64,000 nt of DNA from Aureicoccus marinus (lineage in GTDB: Bacteria > Bacteroidota > Bacteroidia > Flavobacteriales > Flavobacteriaceae): the NCBI RefSeq assembly GCF_002954325.1, contig NZ_MQVX01000001.1, positions 749,546-813,545 of the forward strand. The letters run 5' to 3'. The translations under genes were made by a program, and so were the position numbers. Under the pieces are notes generated by a model that saw nothing but the letters and a program-made list of their open reading frames with translations, did not search any database and was not told the DNA's origin. This document shows, piece by piece, positions 8,614-18,428 of this stretch (position 1 is the stretch's first letter; each line of letters opens with the position of its first letter).

Positions 8614-9813
8614 TCAGGATTGTTTCTTGGCGAAAAGAAAACGAAGAATTCTCCACCGTAGTCGTTGATAGGTCCTCCGAAGGACCGGTTTGACTTCACT
8701 CCAAGCCATTTCTGTCCGAAGGCTAATACGATCCCAAAGCACCAAACGGCTTTCGTGTATGAGCGCTTCGTGCTTGTTGTACAGCAAGGCAAGGGAAGTA
8801 CAGAGAATCATAAACAAGAGGGCTCCTGGTATGACTATCGCGGGGGGTAATTCGTGGTGCCAAAAACGGTAAAAGCCCAAGCCGGTAAAACTACCGTACA
8901 AGAAGATGTAGTGAATCACATAGATGGACAGGGTTACCTGTCCGATTTTTATCACCGTTGGATGCGTAAACCATTTTCTGACCGCCATGAATACCGCAAG
9001 TGCTATACATACATTCCCGAGGCGTATAAAGAGGTAGTTGTTCTGTTCTACGGCCAGAAAGAGAGACCATCCGCTCCATTGGTATAAATCCACAAACCAA
9101 GCAGATGAGCGGTAAATCAGAAGCCCGCCGACCAATAGCGAAGTGCTAATGGCTACCGGGTAAAACCGTTCCCATTGCTGTCCTTTTTTGAATATATAGG
9201 AAAGAGCTCCTCCAAATGCCGCATAGCCAAACCAAGGAAAGACGGTAAATACAGAACCGTTCATCTTGGTAAAATAATTGGCCAATCCTACTGGCCAGCC
9301 AGTGAAGGTCCACTGTTTGTATTGGGGTTCAAATAAAAATAAGCCAACGCCAATTAAAGTCAGAAGTACCGGAAAAACCCAAGGCTTTTTTTGCCCGGCG
9401 AGCAGGTACATGCCAACAATACTGATTAGTGAAAGCCCAATACAGTGCAGAACGTCCACCATAAAGAAGGTCGGATAAACCACGCCGCTGAGCAGTCCTC
9501 CCAGATTCAGACGGAGTAGATACCCAATCACCAAGAGCTGCAAGCCTCTTTTTAATCCTTTTTGAATTCGAGGGTTTGCTATTCCTTGTTCAGGGGCTTT
9601 GAGAAGTAAAAACGTGAATATGAATCCAGAAACCGTAAAGAATACAGGAGCGGTAATACCACGAAAGTAGGACCAGGTGCCGTATACGGGATTGGCAGAA
9701 TCCCGAAAGGCAGGATCGAGCAGGCCATCTACAAAATGCCCTTGGAGCATCATGAGAATCGCCCAGGCCCTCAGGGCGTCGATGTAGTACAATCGTGATG
9801 AGGCTTTCGCCAT
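8614..9813 (-). CDS. DUF1624/heparan-alpha-glucosaminide N-acetyltransferase-like membrane protein
   Basis: Multi-pass membrane protein of 399 residues that begins with the R-L-Y-Y-I-D-A-L-R-A-W-A-I motif followed by MMLQGHFVDG. This is the hallmark of the acyltransferase-3/DUF1624 superfamily, where the conserved His after the first helix takes part in transmembrane acetyl transfer. About nine to ten further hydrophobic helices follow, and the C-terminal 60 residues are soluble and basic. The acceptor is unknown. It is divergent from the FMN reductase gene. Confidence 0.75.
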   Translation of the reverse strand: MAKASSRLYYIDALRAWAILMMLQGHFVDGLLDPAFRDSANPVYGTWSYFRGITAPVFFTVSGFIFTFLLLKAPEQGIANPRIQKGLKRGLQLLVIGYLLRLNLGGLLSGVVYPTFFMVDVLHCIGLSLISIVGMYLLAGQKKPWVFPVLLTLIGVGLFLFEPQYKQWTFTGWPVGLANYFTKMNGSVFTVFPWFGYAAFGGALSYIFKKGQQWERFYPVAISTSLLVGGLLIYRSSAWFVDLYQWSGWSLFLAVEQNNYLFIRLGNVCIALAVFMAVRKWFTHPTVIKIGQVTLSIYVIHYIFLYGSFTGLGFYRFWHHELPPAIVIPGALLFMILCTSLALLYNKHEALIHESRLVLWDRISLRTEMAWSEVKPVLRRTYQRLRWRILRFLFAKKQS

Positions 9814-9831
9814 TTTTCCTTTTTAACTATA

Positions 9832-9839
9832 TACTTTTG
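9832..9839 (+). promoter_or_regulatory. Candidate -7 promoter element
   Basis: TACTTTTG matches the Bacteroidota -7 consensus TAnnTTTG in the 128-base gap upstream of the FMN reductase at 9942. A clear -33 TTG is not evident at the expected distance, and the leader would be about 95 bases, so support is weak. The rest of the gap is AT-rich without other structure that I can see. Confidence 0.3.
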
Positions 9840-9941
9840 TAACACCCCTTTAGGATGCTTCAAAGGCCAAAATTATTCAAAATCAATTGATTTAGCGGCA
9901 TTTACATCAGCAATTGGGCGAAAAACAAAAATCAAAAGACG

Positions 9942-10481
9942 ATGTCCACTATTCTGGCTTTCGCAGGGAGTAATGCTTCCGCTTCGATTAACTACCAACT
10001 GGTGTCTTATGCCAGCTCGCAAATAACAGAGCATTCTGTAAACCTGCTTAACCTTGCGCATTATCCGTTTCCGATGTACAGCATTGACTTGGAACAGTCA
10101 GAGGGATTCTCGAATTCCTTACGGGAATTTTGTGCAAGTATCCAAAAGGCAGAAGGCTTGGTTTTGTCGGTTAGCGAGCACAACAGCATGCCTTCGGCTT
10201 ACTTTAAAAATCTTTTGGATTGGCTTTCACGCGTGGATCGTCAGTTCCTCGCCAATACCAAAGTGTTTCTTATGGGAACATCTCCTGGCCAGCGCGGAGC
10301 CATGACTGCTATGAAGGCGGTTGCGGATCTCCTTCCGCGCTTCGGGGCAGAGGTGATTGCCGAGTTTTCCTTGCCCTCATTTGGTCAAAACTTTGATCAG
10401 GAGCAGGGGATTCTGGATGCCGAAAAGAAGAACGAGTTTGAAGCCGTACTCAATCGTTTTAAACAGTCACTGAGCGCCTAA
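9942..10481 (+). CDS. NADPH-dependent FMN reductase-like flavoprotein
   Basis: Flavodoxin-fold protein of 179 residues. The N-terminal phosphate-binding loop reads AGSNASASIN, and the mid-region SVSEHNSMPSAYFKNLLDWLSR followed by GTSPGQRG is the typical flavin-contacting segment of the NADPH-dependent FMN reductase/chromate reductase family. It is predicted to be a cytosolic quinone or FMN reductase; the physiological acceptor is unknown. It ends two bases before tilS (stop 10479-10481, next ATG 10484) and probably forms an operon with it and dsbD. Confidence 0.85.
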   Translation: MSTILAFAGSNASASINYQLVSYASSQITEHSVNLLNLAHYPFPMYSIDLEQSEGFSNSLREFCASIQKAEGLVLSVSEHNSMPSAYFKNLLDWLSRVDRQFLANTKVFLMGTSPGQRGAMTAMKAVADLLPRFGAEVIAEFSLPSFGQNFDQEQGILDAEKKNEFEAVLNRFKQSLSA

Positions 10482-10483
10482 GT

Positions 10484-11794
10484 ATGGAGTTAAAGGATTC
10501 CTTCTTGGCTCATTTTAGGGCAAAATACCCGGTTCAGGAGAACGATAAGCTTCTGCTGGCATGCAGTGGGGGAATCGACAGCGTTGTATTGGTTGATTTG
10601 CTTTCGATCTCAGGAGTCACTTTTGACATTGCACATGTCAATTATGGATTGCGCGAGAAAGAAAGTGATGAGGATGCCCACTTCGTCAAGACCTTAGCGA
10701 ATCAATACGGGGTAGGGTTTCACCTCTACAATACTTCTTCTTTCTCAGCCGCTAAAGGAGGATCACCGCAATTGTGGGCCAGAGAAGAGCGGTACGCCTT
10801 TTTCGACAAGCTTATCGAAGAGAAAGATTATTTGGCTGTGCTCACGGCTCACCAGGCCGATGACGCCTGGGAAACCTTTTTAATCAATGCGACTAGAGGA
10901 ACGGGGTTAAAAGGCCTGCAAGGTATCCCGGCCAAAGAAAACAAACGATGGCGCCCTCTCTTGCCCTTTGGCAGAGAAGATATTCAGAAGTACGCCACGA
11001 GTAGAGGCCTGCGTTGGCGTGAAGACCGGACCAACAGAGAAAGCGACTACCTGAGAAACTTCATTCGCAATCAAATTAGCCCGCTTCTTCAGGAACGCTT
11101 GCCTAAGCTGATCGATCAAATTCAATTGACCCAAACCCACCTACAGCAAAGCGCACAATTTTTAGAGCAGTACCAAGAGTGGCAATGGAATAAGCATGTC
11201 CACGCGGTCCATGGTGGCTGGTCTTTGGACTTGCGGAGTCTTCAACAAGAGAAAGATCCCGCAGCTCTACTCTTTTTACTCCTGGAACCTTACGGTTTTA
11301 ATCACCTAAAAGACCTGCAGGATCTACTCATGGGGCAGAGCGGTATTTATTTAGAAAGTAAGGAGTATACCCTTACCAAGAACAGAGAGTGCTTGGAGCT
11401 TCGACAGCAGGAAGAAAAAGACGAAAACACCTATATATTGCAAGAAGGCCAACTCCAGTTGGATAGCCCAATTCGGCTTGAATTGGAAACCGTTTCCCAT
11501 TGGGAGAAAGGGTCCGATGAAGTACTTTTCGCCGATAAACAAACGTTAAACTTTCCGTTAGAGGTAAGAAAATGGCGCGAAGGCGACTATTTTTATCCGA
11601 TAGGAATGCAGGGTCGAAAGAAGATCGCCAAACTCTTTAAAGACGAAAAGATTGCTCGTCCGGACAAAGAAAAGATCTGGCTTCTTCTGTCCAAAGGAGA
11701 AGTGGTTTGGGTCATTGGAATGCGCAGTGATCGGCGTTTTCAGATTCAGCCCTCTACCCAAGAAATGATCAAGATTACATGGAGAAGAGATTGA
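10484..11794 (+). CDS. tilS: tRNA(Ile)-lysidine synthase
   Basis: ATP-dependent enzyme that attaches lysine to C34 of the CAU-anticodon tRNA(Ile), converting it to read AUA. The PP-loop motif SGGIDS is at residues 28-33. The middle segment HQADDAWETFLINATRGTGLKGLQGI and the C-terminal TilS domain (WREGDYFYPIGMQGRKKIAKLFKDEKI) complete the 436-residue protein. The gene is essential in bacteria. It overlaps the start of dsbD by 16 bases. Confidence 0.95.
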   Translation: MELKDSFLAHFRAKYPVQENDKLLLACSGGIDSVVLVDLLSISGVTFDIAHVNYGLREKESDEDAHFVKTLANQYGVGFHLYNTSSFSAAKGGSPQLWAREERYAFFDKLIEEKDYLAVLTAHQADDAWETFLINATRGTGLKGLQGIPAKENKRWRPLLPFGREDIQKYATSRGLRWREDRTNRESDYLRNFIRNQISPLLQERLPKLIDQIQLTQTHLQQSAQFLEQYQEWQWNKHVHAVHGGWSLDLRSLQQEKDPAALLFLLLEPYGFNHLKDLQDLLMGQSGIYLESKEYTLTKNRECLELRQQEEKDENTYILQEGQLQLDSPIRLELETVSHWEKGSDEVLFADKQTLNFPLEVRKWREGDYFYPIGMQGRKKIAKLFKDEKIARPDKEKIWLLLSKGEVVWVIGMRSDRRFQIQPSTQEMIKITWRRD

Positions 11795-13802
11795 CTCAAC
11801 TACCCGTAGCGTTTCGGCGCTTTATTCTACTGACTTTTGTTTTGATCCCCCTATTGGGCTGGGCTCAGGTATTAGATGACAACAATCCCATCATTTGGGA
11901 ATCCCGGGTTGAAGAATTGGGTAACGATGAATACCTGCTCATTTTTAGCGCGGAGATCGCTCCGGAATGGCATATTTTTTCTCAGTTCACTGAAGAGGGT
12001 GGAAGTATGCCCTCAGAATTTTTCTTCCCAGATGTCGATAAGGCCTATTCTCTGGTCGGTAAAGCCTCCGAAAGCGAAACCGTGACAGAGTTCAGTGAGG
12101 TATTTGAGGTCAATGAAACCTTCTTCCTGGACCGGGCAGAATTTCAACAAAAAATAAAAAGACTCCAGCCGACGGTCAATCAATTCAAGGTGGAGCTCTA
12201 CTACCAGATCTGCAAGGAGGTCTGCATTCCAAAAACGGAGGTGTTTACCTTTAGTTAGATGGATCCGCCATCGTTGAAGAAGGTCTTACCGATGCGGATG
12301 TTTCTCAAGCAGAATCCTTAAAGCTTAACTTGAAGAACAAGGAGCGCTTGACAGAAGAAGGAGAAGCGGCTCAGGTCGAAAAACAAGGGGTTTTCTGGAT
12401 TTTCGGAATGGGGTTTGTCGGTGGACTTCTAGCCCTTTTAACGCCTTGCGTATTTCCGATTATACCCTTGACAGTTTCCTTTTTTACCAAGCAAGAAAAG
12501 GGAGGTGTTTTTAAAGCCTTGATGTATGGGGCATTTATCGTTGTGATTTACTTTTTACTCAGTTTGCCTTTTCACTTTTTGGAATCTGTGAATGCGCAAA
12601 TACTGAATACGATTTCGACCAACATTTACCTCAACCTCTTTTTCTTTGTCATCTTCGTCTTTTTTGCTTTTTCCTTCTTTGGCTTCTATGAATTGACCCT
12701 GCCTTCCAGTTGGGCCAATAAATTGGATGCCGCTTCACATAACGCGGGAGGATTAGTCGGAGTCTTCTTTATGGCGTTGACCTTGGCCATTGTATCTTTC
12801 TCTTGTACGGGGCCTATTTTAGGAGGCTTACTTGGGAGTACCACTTTGGCGGAAGGCAATGTCGCCGCTAATTTGAGTTGGGGCATGAGTGGTTTTGGTT
12901 TAGCACTGGCTTTGCCTTTTACTTTGTTTGCCCTCTTTCCTTCTGCTTTACAAACCTTGCCGAAGTCCGGAGGTTGGATGCTAACCGTAAAGGCGGTTCT
13001 CGGGTTTTTGGAGCTGGCCTTGGCGTTTAAATTCCTCTCGAATGCTGATTTGGTCGGTCATTGGGGAATTCTCAAAAGGGAGATTTTTATCGGTATTTGG
13101 TTGGTCATTTTCTTGGCCGCTACAGCTTATCTCTGGGGATTTCTTGCCTTACCAGGGCAGTCCAAGCCCAGACCTCTGTCAAAGGGACGTGTGATCACCG
13201 GTCTAGTTTCTTTGGTGTTTTCGGCCTATTTGGGCTATGGCCTTTTCGCCGATCAGCCCCTGAAGTTATTGAGCGGTTTCCCGCCTCCTGATTTTTACAG
13301 TTTAAAAGAGAAAGAAACAGATTGTCCCTTGGGATTGGAGTGCTACAAGGACTTCGAAGAAGGGTTGACTGTCGCTGCTCAAACCAACAAACCCATGCTC
13401 TTGGATTTTACCGGCTGGGCCTGTGTGAACTGCCGTAAAATGGAGGAGAATGTATGGAGTGATCCTGAGGTGTATCGCTTGCTAAAAGAGGAGTACGTTT
13501 TGGTTTCCCTTTATGTTGATGACCGCCAAGCCCTCCCTGAAGAGGAGCAGTTCACCATGAGTTATTCCAATGGGCAACAGGTTCCTGTGCGCACCATCGG
13601 TCAAAAGTGGGGTGCTTTTCAGACCTATAACTTTCAAAACGCCTCTCAGCCTTTTTACGTTCTGTTGACCTCGGACCTTGAAGTTTTGAGCTCTCCAAGG
13701 CAGTATACAGACAAAGACGATTACCTGCAGTGGTTAAAGCAAGGATTGGAGGTTAACCCCGCTGGTTTTAATAGTGCACCCGCCTTTGAGTTGCCTGAGT
13801 GA
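11779..13802 (+). CDS. dsbD: Thiol:disulfide interchange protein DsbD, single-base frameshift in this sequence
   Basis: Inner-membrane reductant conduit that moves electrons from cytosolic thioredoxin to the periplasm. The first frame carries a signal peptide (about residues 1-29, ending WAQ) and the N-terminal DsbD-alpha-like domain with paired cysteines in YYQICKEVCIP. It then meets a TAG at 12256. The next frame resumes without a gap (LDGSAIVEEGLTDADVSQAES), through the CcdA/DsbD membrane part (LTPCVFPIIP and SFSCTGP, each supplying a redox cysteine), to a C-terminal thioredoxin domain with the CVNC motif. Adding one T at about 12255 restores a 674-residue protein of normal length. The frame break falls between domains but inside conserved linker sequence, so I treat it as one gene. 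Confidence 0.88.
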
Positions 13803-13842
13803 GTGCGTAGTTTTGCGTATCTTTTGCTGAAATTTACACCCT

Positions 13843-16236
13843 ATGAACTGGCTCAAAAAGATAGGCTGGGCGCTTCTTGCGCTTATCGGCCTGACCCTCG
13901 TTGCAGGAGGAATTTATCTCAACACCCTTAAACCCCAATATACCGGCGAACTCGATTTGCCAGGACTCGAGACCCAAGTAGAGGTGTGGTATGACCAGCA
14001 CGGTATTCCCCATATTTATGGGTCGTCTGAGGAAGATGTCCAACGAGCACTAGGTTATGTACATGCCCAAGACCGCTTGTGGCAGATGGAGTTGCTCCGG
14101 CGCATTGGCCCTGGAAGACTTTCGGAGGTGTTTGGCCCCGACCTGCTCAAAACAGACAAGCTTTTTGTCGCGATGGGGATAGAAGAGTACAGTAAAAATA
14201 CGGTGCAAAATATCGATTCCACCGCCCGCGAAATTCGCATGAGTCTTGCTTACTTGGAAGGAGTCAATCACTTTATAAAAACGGGGCCAACCCCCGTTGA
14301 ATTTGTGCTTACCGGGGTAGAAAAAGAGGAGTACACCCTGGAAGATATTTACAACGCATTGGGCTATATGGCCTTTAGTTTTGCCCGGGCGCACCGGACT
14401 GATCCGCTCTTGTCGCATGTACGCACTAAATTGGGAATGGATTATTTAATGGATTTGCCTTTTGAAAGAGATTCAAGTAAAACCGAGATCAAGAGCTACA
14501 GTAGTGAATTGTCGGCGGATGCGATCAGTGGAATACATCAAAACCTCAAGGCTCTGGAAAATCTGCCCGTACCACAATTTATAGGAAGCAACAGTTGGGT
14601 TATTGGGCCCGATAAAACCCAATCGGGGAAGGTCATACTAGCGAATGATCCCCATATGGGATATGCCCAGCCTTCTGTCTGGTATGAGGCCCACATCAAC
14701 AGTCCAGGATACGAACGCTATGGCTACTACCTCGCGGGGGTTCCCTTTCCGTTGTTGGGGCATAACAAAAATGTGGCCTATGGACTTACCATGTTCCAGA
14801 ACGACGATTGTGAATTTTATCTGGAAACACCGGATCCTCAGAACACCCAGCAGTACCTGACAAGAGAAGGGCCTAAGAAATACGGGGTCAACGGAAAAAC
14901 GATTCTGGTCAAGGGAGAAGAATCGGTGAACTTTTCGTGGTTAACAACGGAGAACGGCCCCGTCATAAACGAAGTATTGGACCCCGTTCAAAATCAGTCT
15001 CCGGTCAGTATGGATTGGATTTACACCTCTAAAGAAAACAAACTCCTGTTGGCCTTGTATGGCATTAGTCACGCCGAAGATCTTCCGAGTTTTAAATCAG
15101 CCCTGCCCAATATTCATGCTCCTGGTTTGAATGTGATGTACGGAGACAAGGAAGGGCGTATCGCCTGGTTCGGGACCGCCAAATTGTACCAATACCCGGA
15201 CTCTGTTTCGACCTACCTGTACCGTGATGGAGCTCGTGATGCTCGCGCCCCTGAACGTTATTTGGATTTTGATGAGAATCCACAGGCCATCGATCCTGAC
15301 TGGGGTTATGTGTATTCGGCCAACAACCGTCATGCCCCCAAGAATGGCGTAACGGTGCCGGGCTACTACTTGCCCGAAAACCGAGCCAAACGCATTACCC
15401 AATTGCTCGATGCAAATGATCAATGGGATCGCGCACAGGTCGAAACCATGATTAATGATATTACTTCCCCTGTCAATCCTGGAATTTTAAAGGCCTTGAT
15501 TCAGCAGTTAGAAGGGATGGATTTAAGCACCGAGCAGGTCGCCTTTTTGGATCAAGCTAAGCAATGGTCGGGCGGCTATGAAATGGAGGATACGGTACCG
15601 GCCTTATTTCACCGCTGGGTCTACAACAGTATGGAGGCCATTTTCTTAGACGAAATGGGAAAAGAAAATTTTGAAGTCTTTTTGCAGACCCACCTCTTTA
15701 AAAAGGCAATAGCGCCCTTTCTTTTAGGGAAAGAATCTGTTTGGATGGATGATGTAAGTACCTCGGATAAAACGGAAACCTTACAGGAATTAGTCCAGGG
15801 CGCCTTTTCTAAGGCCTGGAGCTCTTTGGAAGATGACTTGGGTACACCTGATCAGTGGCAGTGGAGTAAAGTCCATACCCTGGAACACGAGCATCCCATC
15901 GGACGCGTTAAATGGTTGCGCTCTCGCTTTAATGTTGGTCCTTTCCCCATGTCGGGAAGCCGAGAAGTCATCAACAACATCATGTTCCCCTATACAGCAG
16001 ACGGGATGTACAAGGTGAATGCGGGTCCGTCTACCCGTCGTGTCATAGACTTTGGAGATATCGAGAACAGTCGAAGTATACTGCCTACAGGTCAATCTGG
16101 GAACCCCATGAGTCCCTACTACAAGGATCAGGCAGAGATGTACAACAAGGGGGAGTTTAGAAAAATGCTCCTCAACAAAAAAGAAATTCAGGACTCCTCG
16201 GATTCTCGCTTGCAATTGAATCCTGCAGAGAACTAG
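13843..16236 (+). CDS. Penicillin acylase family protein (Ntn hydrolase)
   Basis: Periplasmic, autoprocessed N-terminal nucleophile amidohydrolase of 797 residues. After a signal/anchor helix (about residues 5-28) the alpha-chain region contains the conserved HIYG...ALGYVHAQDRLWQMELLRR block. The processing site is IGSNSWVIG, with Ser249 as the predicted new N-terminus of the beta chain; NDPH and the later SANNRHAP segment also match. Members cleave beta-lactam side chains or acyl-homoserine lactones, and a natural substrate cannot be assigned here. It lies alone between dsbD and yifB, 40 bases after the former. Confidence 0.9.
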   Translation: MNWLKKIGWALLALIGLTLVAGGIYLNTLKPQYTGELDLPGLETQVEVWYDQHGIPHIYGSSEEDVQRALGYVHAQDRLWQMELLRRIGPGRLSEVFGPDLLKTDKLFVAMGIEEYSKNTVQNIDSTAREIRMSLAYLEGVNHFIKTGPTPVEFVLTGVEKEEYTLEDIYNALGYMAFSFARAHRTDPLLSHVRTKLGMDYLMDLPFERDSSKTEIKSYSSELSADAISGIHQNLKALENLPVPQFIGSNSWVIGPDKTQSGKVILANDPHMGYAQPSVWYEAHINSPGYERYGYYLAGVPFPLLGHNKNVAYGLTMFQNDDCEFYLETPDPQNTQQYLTREGPKKYGVNGKTILVKGEESVNFSWLTTENGPVINEVLDPVQNQSPVSMDWIYTSKENKLLLALYGISHAEDLPSFKSALPNIHAPGLNVMYGDKEGRIAWFGTAKLYQYPDSVSTYLYRDGARDARAPERYLDFDENPQAIDPDWGYVYSANNRHAPKNGVTVPGYYLPENRAKRITQLLDANDQWDRAQVETMINDITSPVNPGILKALIQQLEGMDLSTEQVAFLDQAKQWSGGYEMEDTVPALFHRWVYNSMEAIFLDEMGKENFEVFLQTHLFKKAIAPFLLGKESVWMDDVSTSDKTETLQELVQGAFSKAWSSLEDDLGTPDQWQWSKVHTLEHEHPIGRVKWLRSRFNVGPFPMSGSREVINNIMFPYTADGMYKVNAGPSTRRVIDFGDIENSRSILPTGQSGNPMSPYYKDQAEMYNKGEFRKMLLNKKEIQDSSDSRLQLNPAEN

Positions 16237-16277
16237 ACTGCGAGGATTATGCGTTAATAGCCTTGTTCTTTGGTCCT

Positions 16278-17810
16278 ATGATCAAAGTTCATACCGCCTA
16301 TATCAAGGGCATAGAGGCTTATCCGGCCTATGTTGAAGCCAGTGTTGCTCGAGGAATAGGTTACCACCTCATTGGCTTGCCCGATGCGGCAGTTCGGGAG
16401 AGTTTTCATCGGATCTCCTCCGCCTTGGCGCATACCGGATTTCGAATCCCCGGCAAGCGAATCACCCTGAATTTGGCCCCGGCGGATGTTCGAAAAACCG
16501 GTTCCTCTTTTGATCTCGCTCTGGCCGTAGCCCTTCTTTTGGCAACCGGTCAAGTAGATGTTCGGCTTTCTTCTTCAATACTGTTTCTTGGCGAATTAGG
16601 CCTGGACGGGTCTATAAAACCGGCTCCTGGTTTATATGCTGTGGCGGAAATGGCCAAAAGAAAAGGGTATAAGAAATTGGTTCTTTCCAAAGCCCAATCA
16701 GAGGAAGGCCAATGGCTGGAGGGTTTAGAGGTGTATTGTTTTGACCGCTTGTCCGAAGTCATCACCTTTATGGAGCATTCTAGAGGGTCAAAGCCGGTTC
16801 CCATTAAAAAATGGGTCTCCAGGCCTCCTCAGGCAGAGATTGACTTTGCCGAAATCAAGGGGCAGGCCATGGCGAAAAGGGGGCTCGAGATTACCGCGGC
16901 AGGAGGGCATCACGCTCTCATGGTTGGCCCGCCCGGGATGGGTAAAACCCTTTTGGCCAAAGCGCTTGTCGGGATTCTGCCCGCTTTGCGGCGGGAGGAG
17001 GCATTAATCATTAGTAAGATTCACAATGCCAAGGTACCTTTTGATGATGCAGTTATTCAAGTCGAACCTCCCTTTCGGGCTCCTCACCATACCATTAGCC
17101 GCGTTGCCTTAATGGGAGGTGGCCATTCGCCGGCCCCCGGAGAAATTTCTCTGGCTCATAAAGGGGTACTCTTCATGGATGAATTGACAGAATATCCTAG
17201 AAGTGTTTTGGAGGTGCTGCGTGAGCCCTTAGAGGAAGGTTATGTACGGATTAACCGAAGGCAACAGCAATGGCATTTTCCTGCAGAGTTTATTTGGGTC
17301 GCCAGTATGAATCCCAGCCCGGACGGCTACTTCTATACCGAAGAACGACCACCCCGTTCCAGTCCGGAAGAAATTAGACGGTATTTGAGTAAAATCTCCG
17401 GGGCACTTCTCGATCGGGTGGATGTCCATCTGGAGGTTGGCGAAATGAGTCATCAACTCATGCTACAATCAGCATCAGAAGAAAGTAGTGCAGTAATTCG
17501 CAAAAGGGTAGTAGCGGCGCGAGACATACAAGCACGACGTTATGAGGGTCAAACCGGTATGCGAACGAATGCCCAATTGAAAGGCGCAGCCCTAAAACGC
17601 TATGCAGGCTTGGATAAGCAATCCAAAGACTTGTTGTCTAAGACTATGGAGAAGTTTGCTCTTTCGGCCAGGGCGCATGATCGCATTCTAAAACTCTCGA
17701 GAACCATTGCGGATTTGGAAGGTTCTTTGAACATACGCCTGGAGCACCTCGCCGAGGCGATTCGCTTTCGGGTGATGGATCGCCAAAATTGGCTCAATCC
17801 GTTTAAATGA
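16278..17810 (+). CDS. comM: YifB/ComM family Mg-chelatase-like AAA+ ATPase
   Basis: Hexameric helicase-type ATPase; ComM promotes branch migration during integration of transforming DNA. The start is placed at the ATG at 16278 because MIKVHTAYIKGIE matches the family N-terminus; an upstream TTG at 16263 would add five residues. The protein has 510 residues with an N-terminal Lon-protease-like ChlI domain (LIGLPDAAVRES), Walker A GPPGMGKT at about residue 217, Walker B LFMDEL with Asp301, and the C-terminal Mg-chelatase domain. The 3' end overlaps the convergent gene at 17803 by eight bases. Its presence hints at competence potential, but no other competence gene is in view. Confidence 0.92.
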   Translation: MIKVHTAYIKGIEAYPAYVEASVARGIGYHLIGLPDAAVRESFHRISSALAHTGFRIPGKRITLNLAPADVRKTGSSFDLALAVALLLATGQVDVRLSSSILFLGELGLDGSIKPAPGLYAVAEMAKRKGYKKLVLSKAQSEEGQWLEGLEVYCFDRLSEVITFMEHSRGSKPVPIKKWVSRPPQAEIDFAEIKGQAMAKRGLEITAAGGHHALMVGPPGMGKTLLAKALVGILPALRREEALIISKIHNAKVPFDDAVIQVEPPFRAPHHTISRVALMGGGHSPAPGEISLAHKGVLFMDELTEYPRSVLEVLREPLEEGYVRINRRQQQWHFPAEFIWVASMNPSPDGYFYTEERPPRSSPEEIRRYLSKISGALLDRVDVHLEVGEMSHQLMLQSASEESSAVIRKRVVAARDIQARRYEGQTGMRTNAQLKGAALKRYAGLDKQSKDLLSKTMEKFALSARAHDRILKLSRTIADLEGSLNIRLEHLAEAIRFRVMDRQNWLNPFK

Positions 17811-18246
17811 CCTTGATGTTGGCTTTGAGTCCTTCGGCTATTTCCAGGATATTTTCGACGGTCTTCTTGAGGTAGTATTTTACCGCAATACTCGGTATCC
17901 TAAGAGTAGTGAATCCTTTTCGAAAGGATTGCATGGCATCGTCCAGATCAGCCAGAGCTCTTTGGTGTGTTAGACGATCAAATTCGGTATCAATTTCGAT
18001 ATTCAATTTTACCCTCGAAAGAGCAATATCAACGGATTTTTGCCCATCCCACCATTCGAGCATGGGGTGTGCGCCAGCATCTTTCAGTCCGTAAAAGAGC
18101 TGAATAGCTTCCACTGGGGTTTGATTATCTTGGATGATTTGTTGGATGAGTCCAGTATGCCGACTGCACAGTTCCACCCCCAGTAGGTCCATGGAGGTTT
18201 TATGTTCAGCATATCCTATCGCCTTGCCACAATCTTTACAGGTCAT
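17803..18246 (-). CDS. Small protein with zinc-ribbon-like N-terminus and Vsr/DUF559-like nuclease-fold C-terminus
   Basis: 147 residues, function unknown. The N-terminus has a Cys pair in CKDC and a further Cys/His pair in LCSRH (about residues 27-30), a plausible metal-binding knuckle. The C-terminal half, E-W-W-D-G-Q-K-S-V-D-I-A followed by KLNIEIDTEFD and then FRKGFTTLRIP, resembles DUF559/Vsr-type PD-(D/E)xK endonuclease domains, in which an Asp of VDIA and the Glu of IEID would bind metal. This is my reading of motifs, not a database match. It is convergent with comM and overlaps its end by eight bases. Confidence 0.6.
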   Translation of the reverse strand: MTCKDCGKAIGYAEHKTSMDLLGVELCSRHTGLIQQIIQDNQTPVEAIQLFYGLKDAGAHPMLEWWDGQKSVDIALSRVKLNIEIDTEFDRLTHQRALADLDDAMQSFRKGFTTLRIPSIAVKYYLKKTVENILEIAEGLKANIKVI

Positions 18247-18342
18247 GAGAAGTAGTTAAGTTTAGGTTCAGGTTTGATTTGGGACTATGATAACCTTGAG
18301 AAAGTTCAAAATAGTATGCAGAGGCCCTGTTGACCCCCCATA

Positions 18343-18419
18343 TTTTAGACGAACGGCACTTTTTTAGACGAACTGCATCTTTTTTAGCACAATTCCTCTA
18401 GTTTTAGAGCGATACTAAG
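18343..18419. repeat. Phased TTTTAG repeats upstream of the NRAMP-pxp operon
   Basis: Four units beginning with TTTTAG start at 18343, 18362, 18382 and 18402, a spacing of 19-20 bases. The first two are strongly alike (TTTTAGACGAACGGCA and TTTTAGACGAACTGCA); the last two share the anchor and little more. They fill the gap just before the ATG at 18429. Helically phased repeats of this kind are compatible with cooperative binding by a regulator of the operon, but no regulator is identified. Confidence 0.5.
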
Positions 18420-18428
18420 CGAGCCCTT

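Noticed and set aside
12243..12340. Two separate genes for the DsbD N-terminal domain and the membrane protein
   Set aside because: The bases between them translate without a stop in the second frame (LDGSAIVEEGLTDADVSQ) and join directly to the first domain once one T is added.
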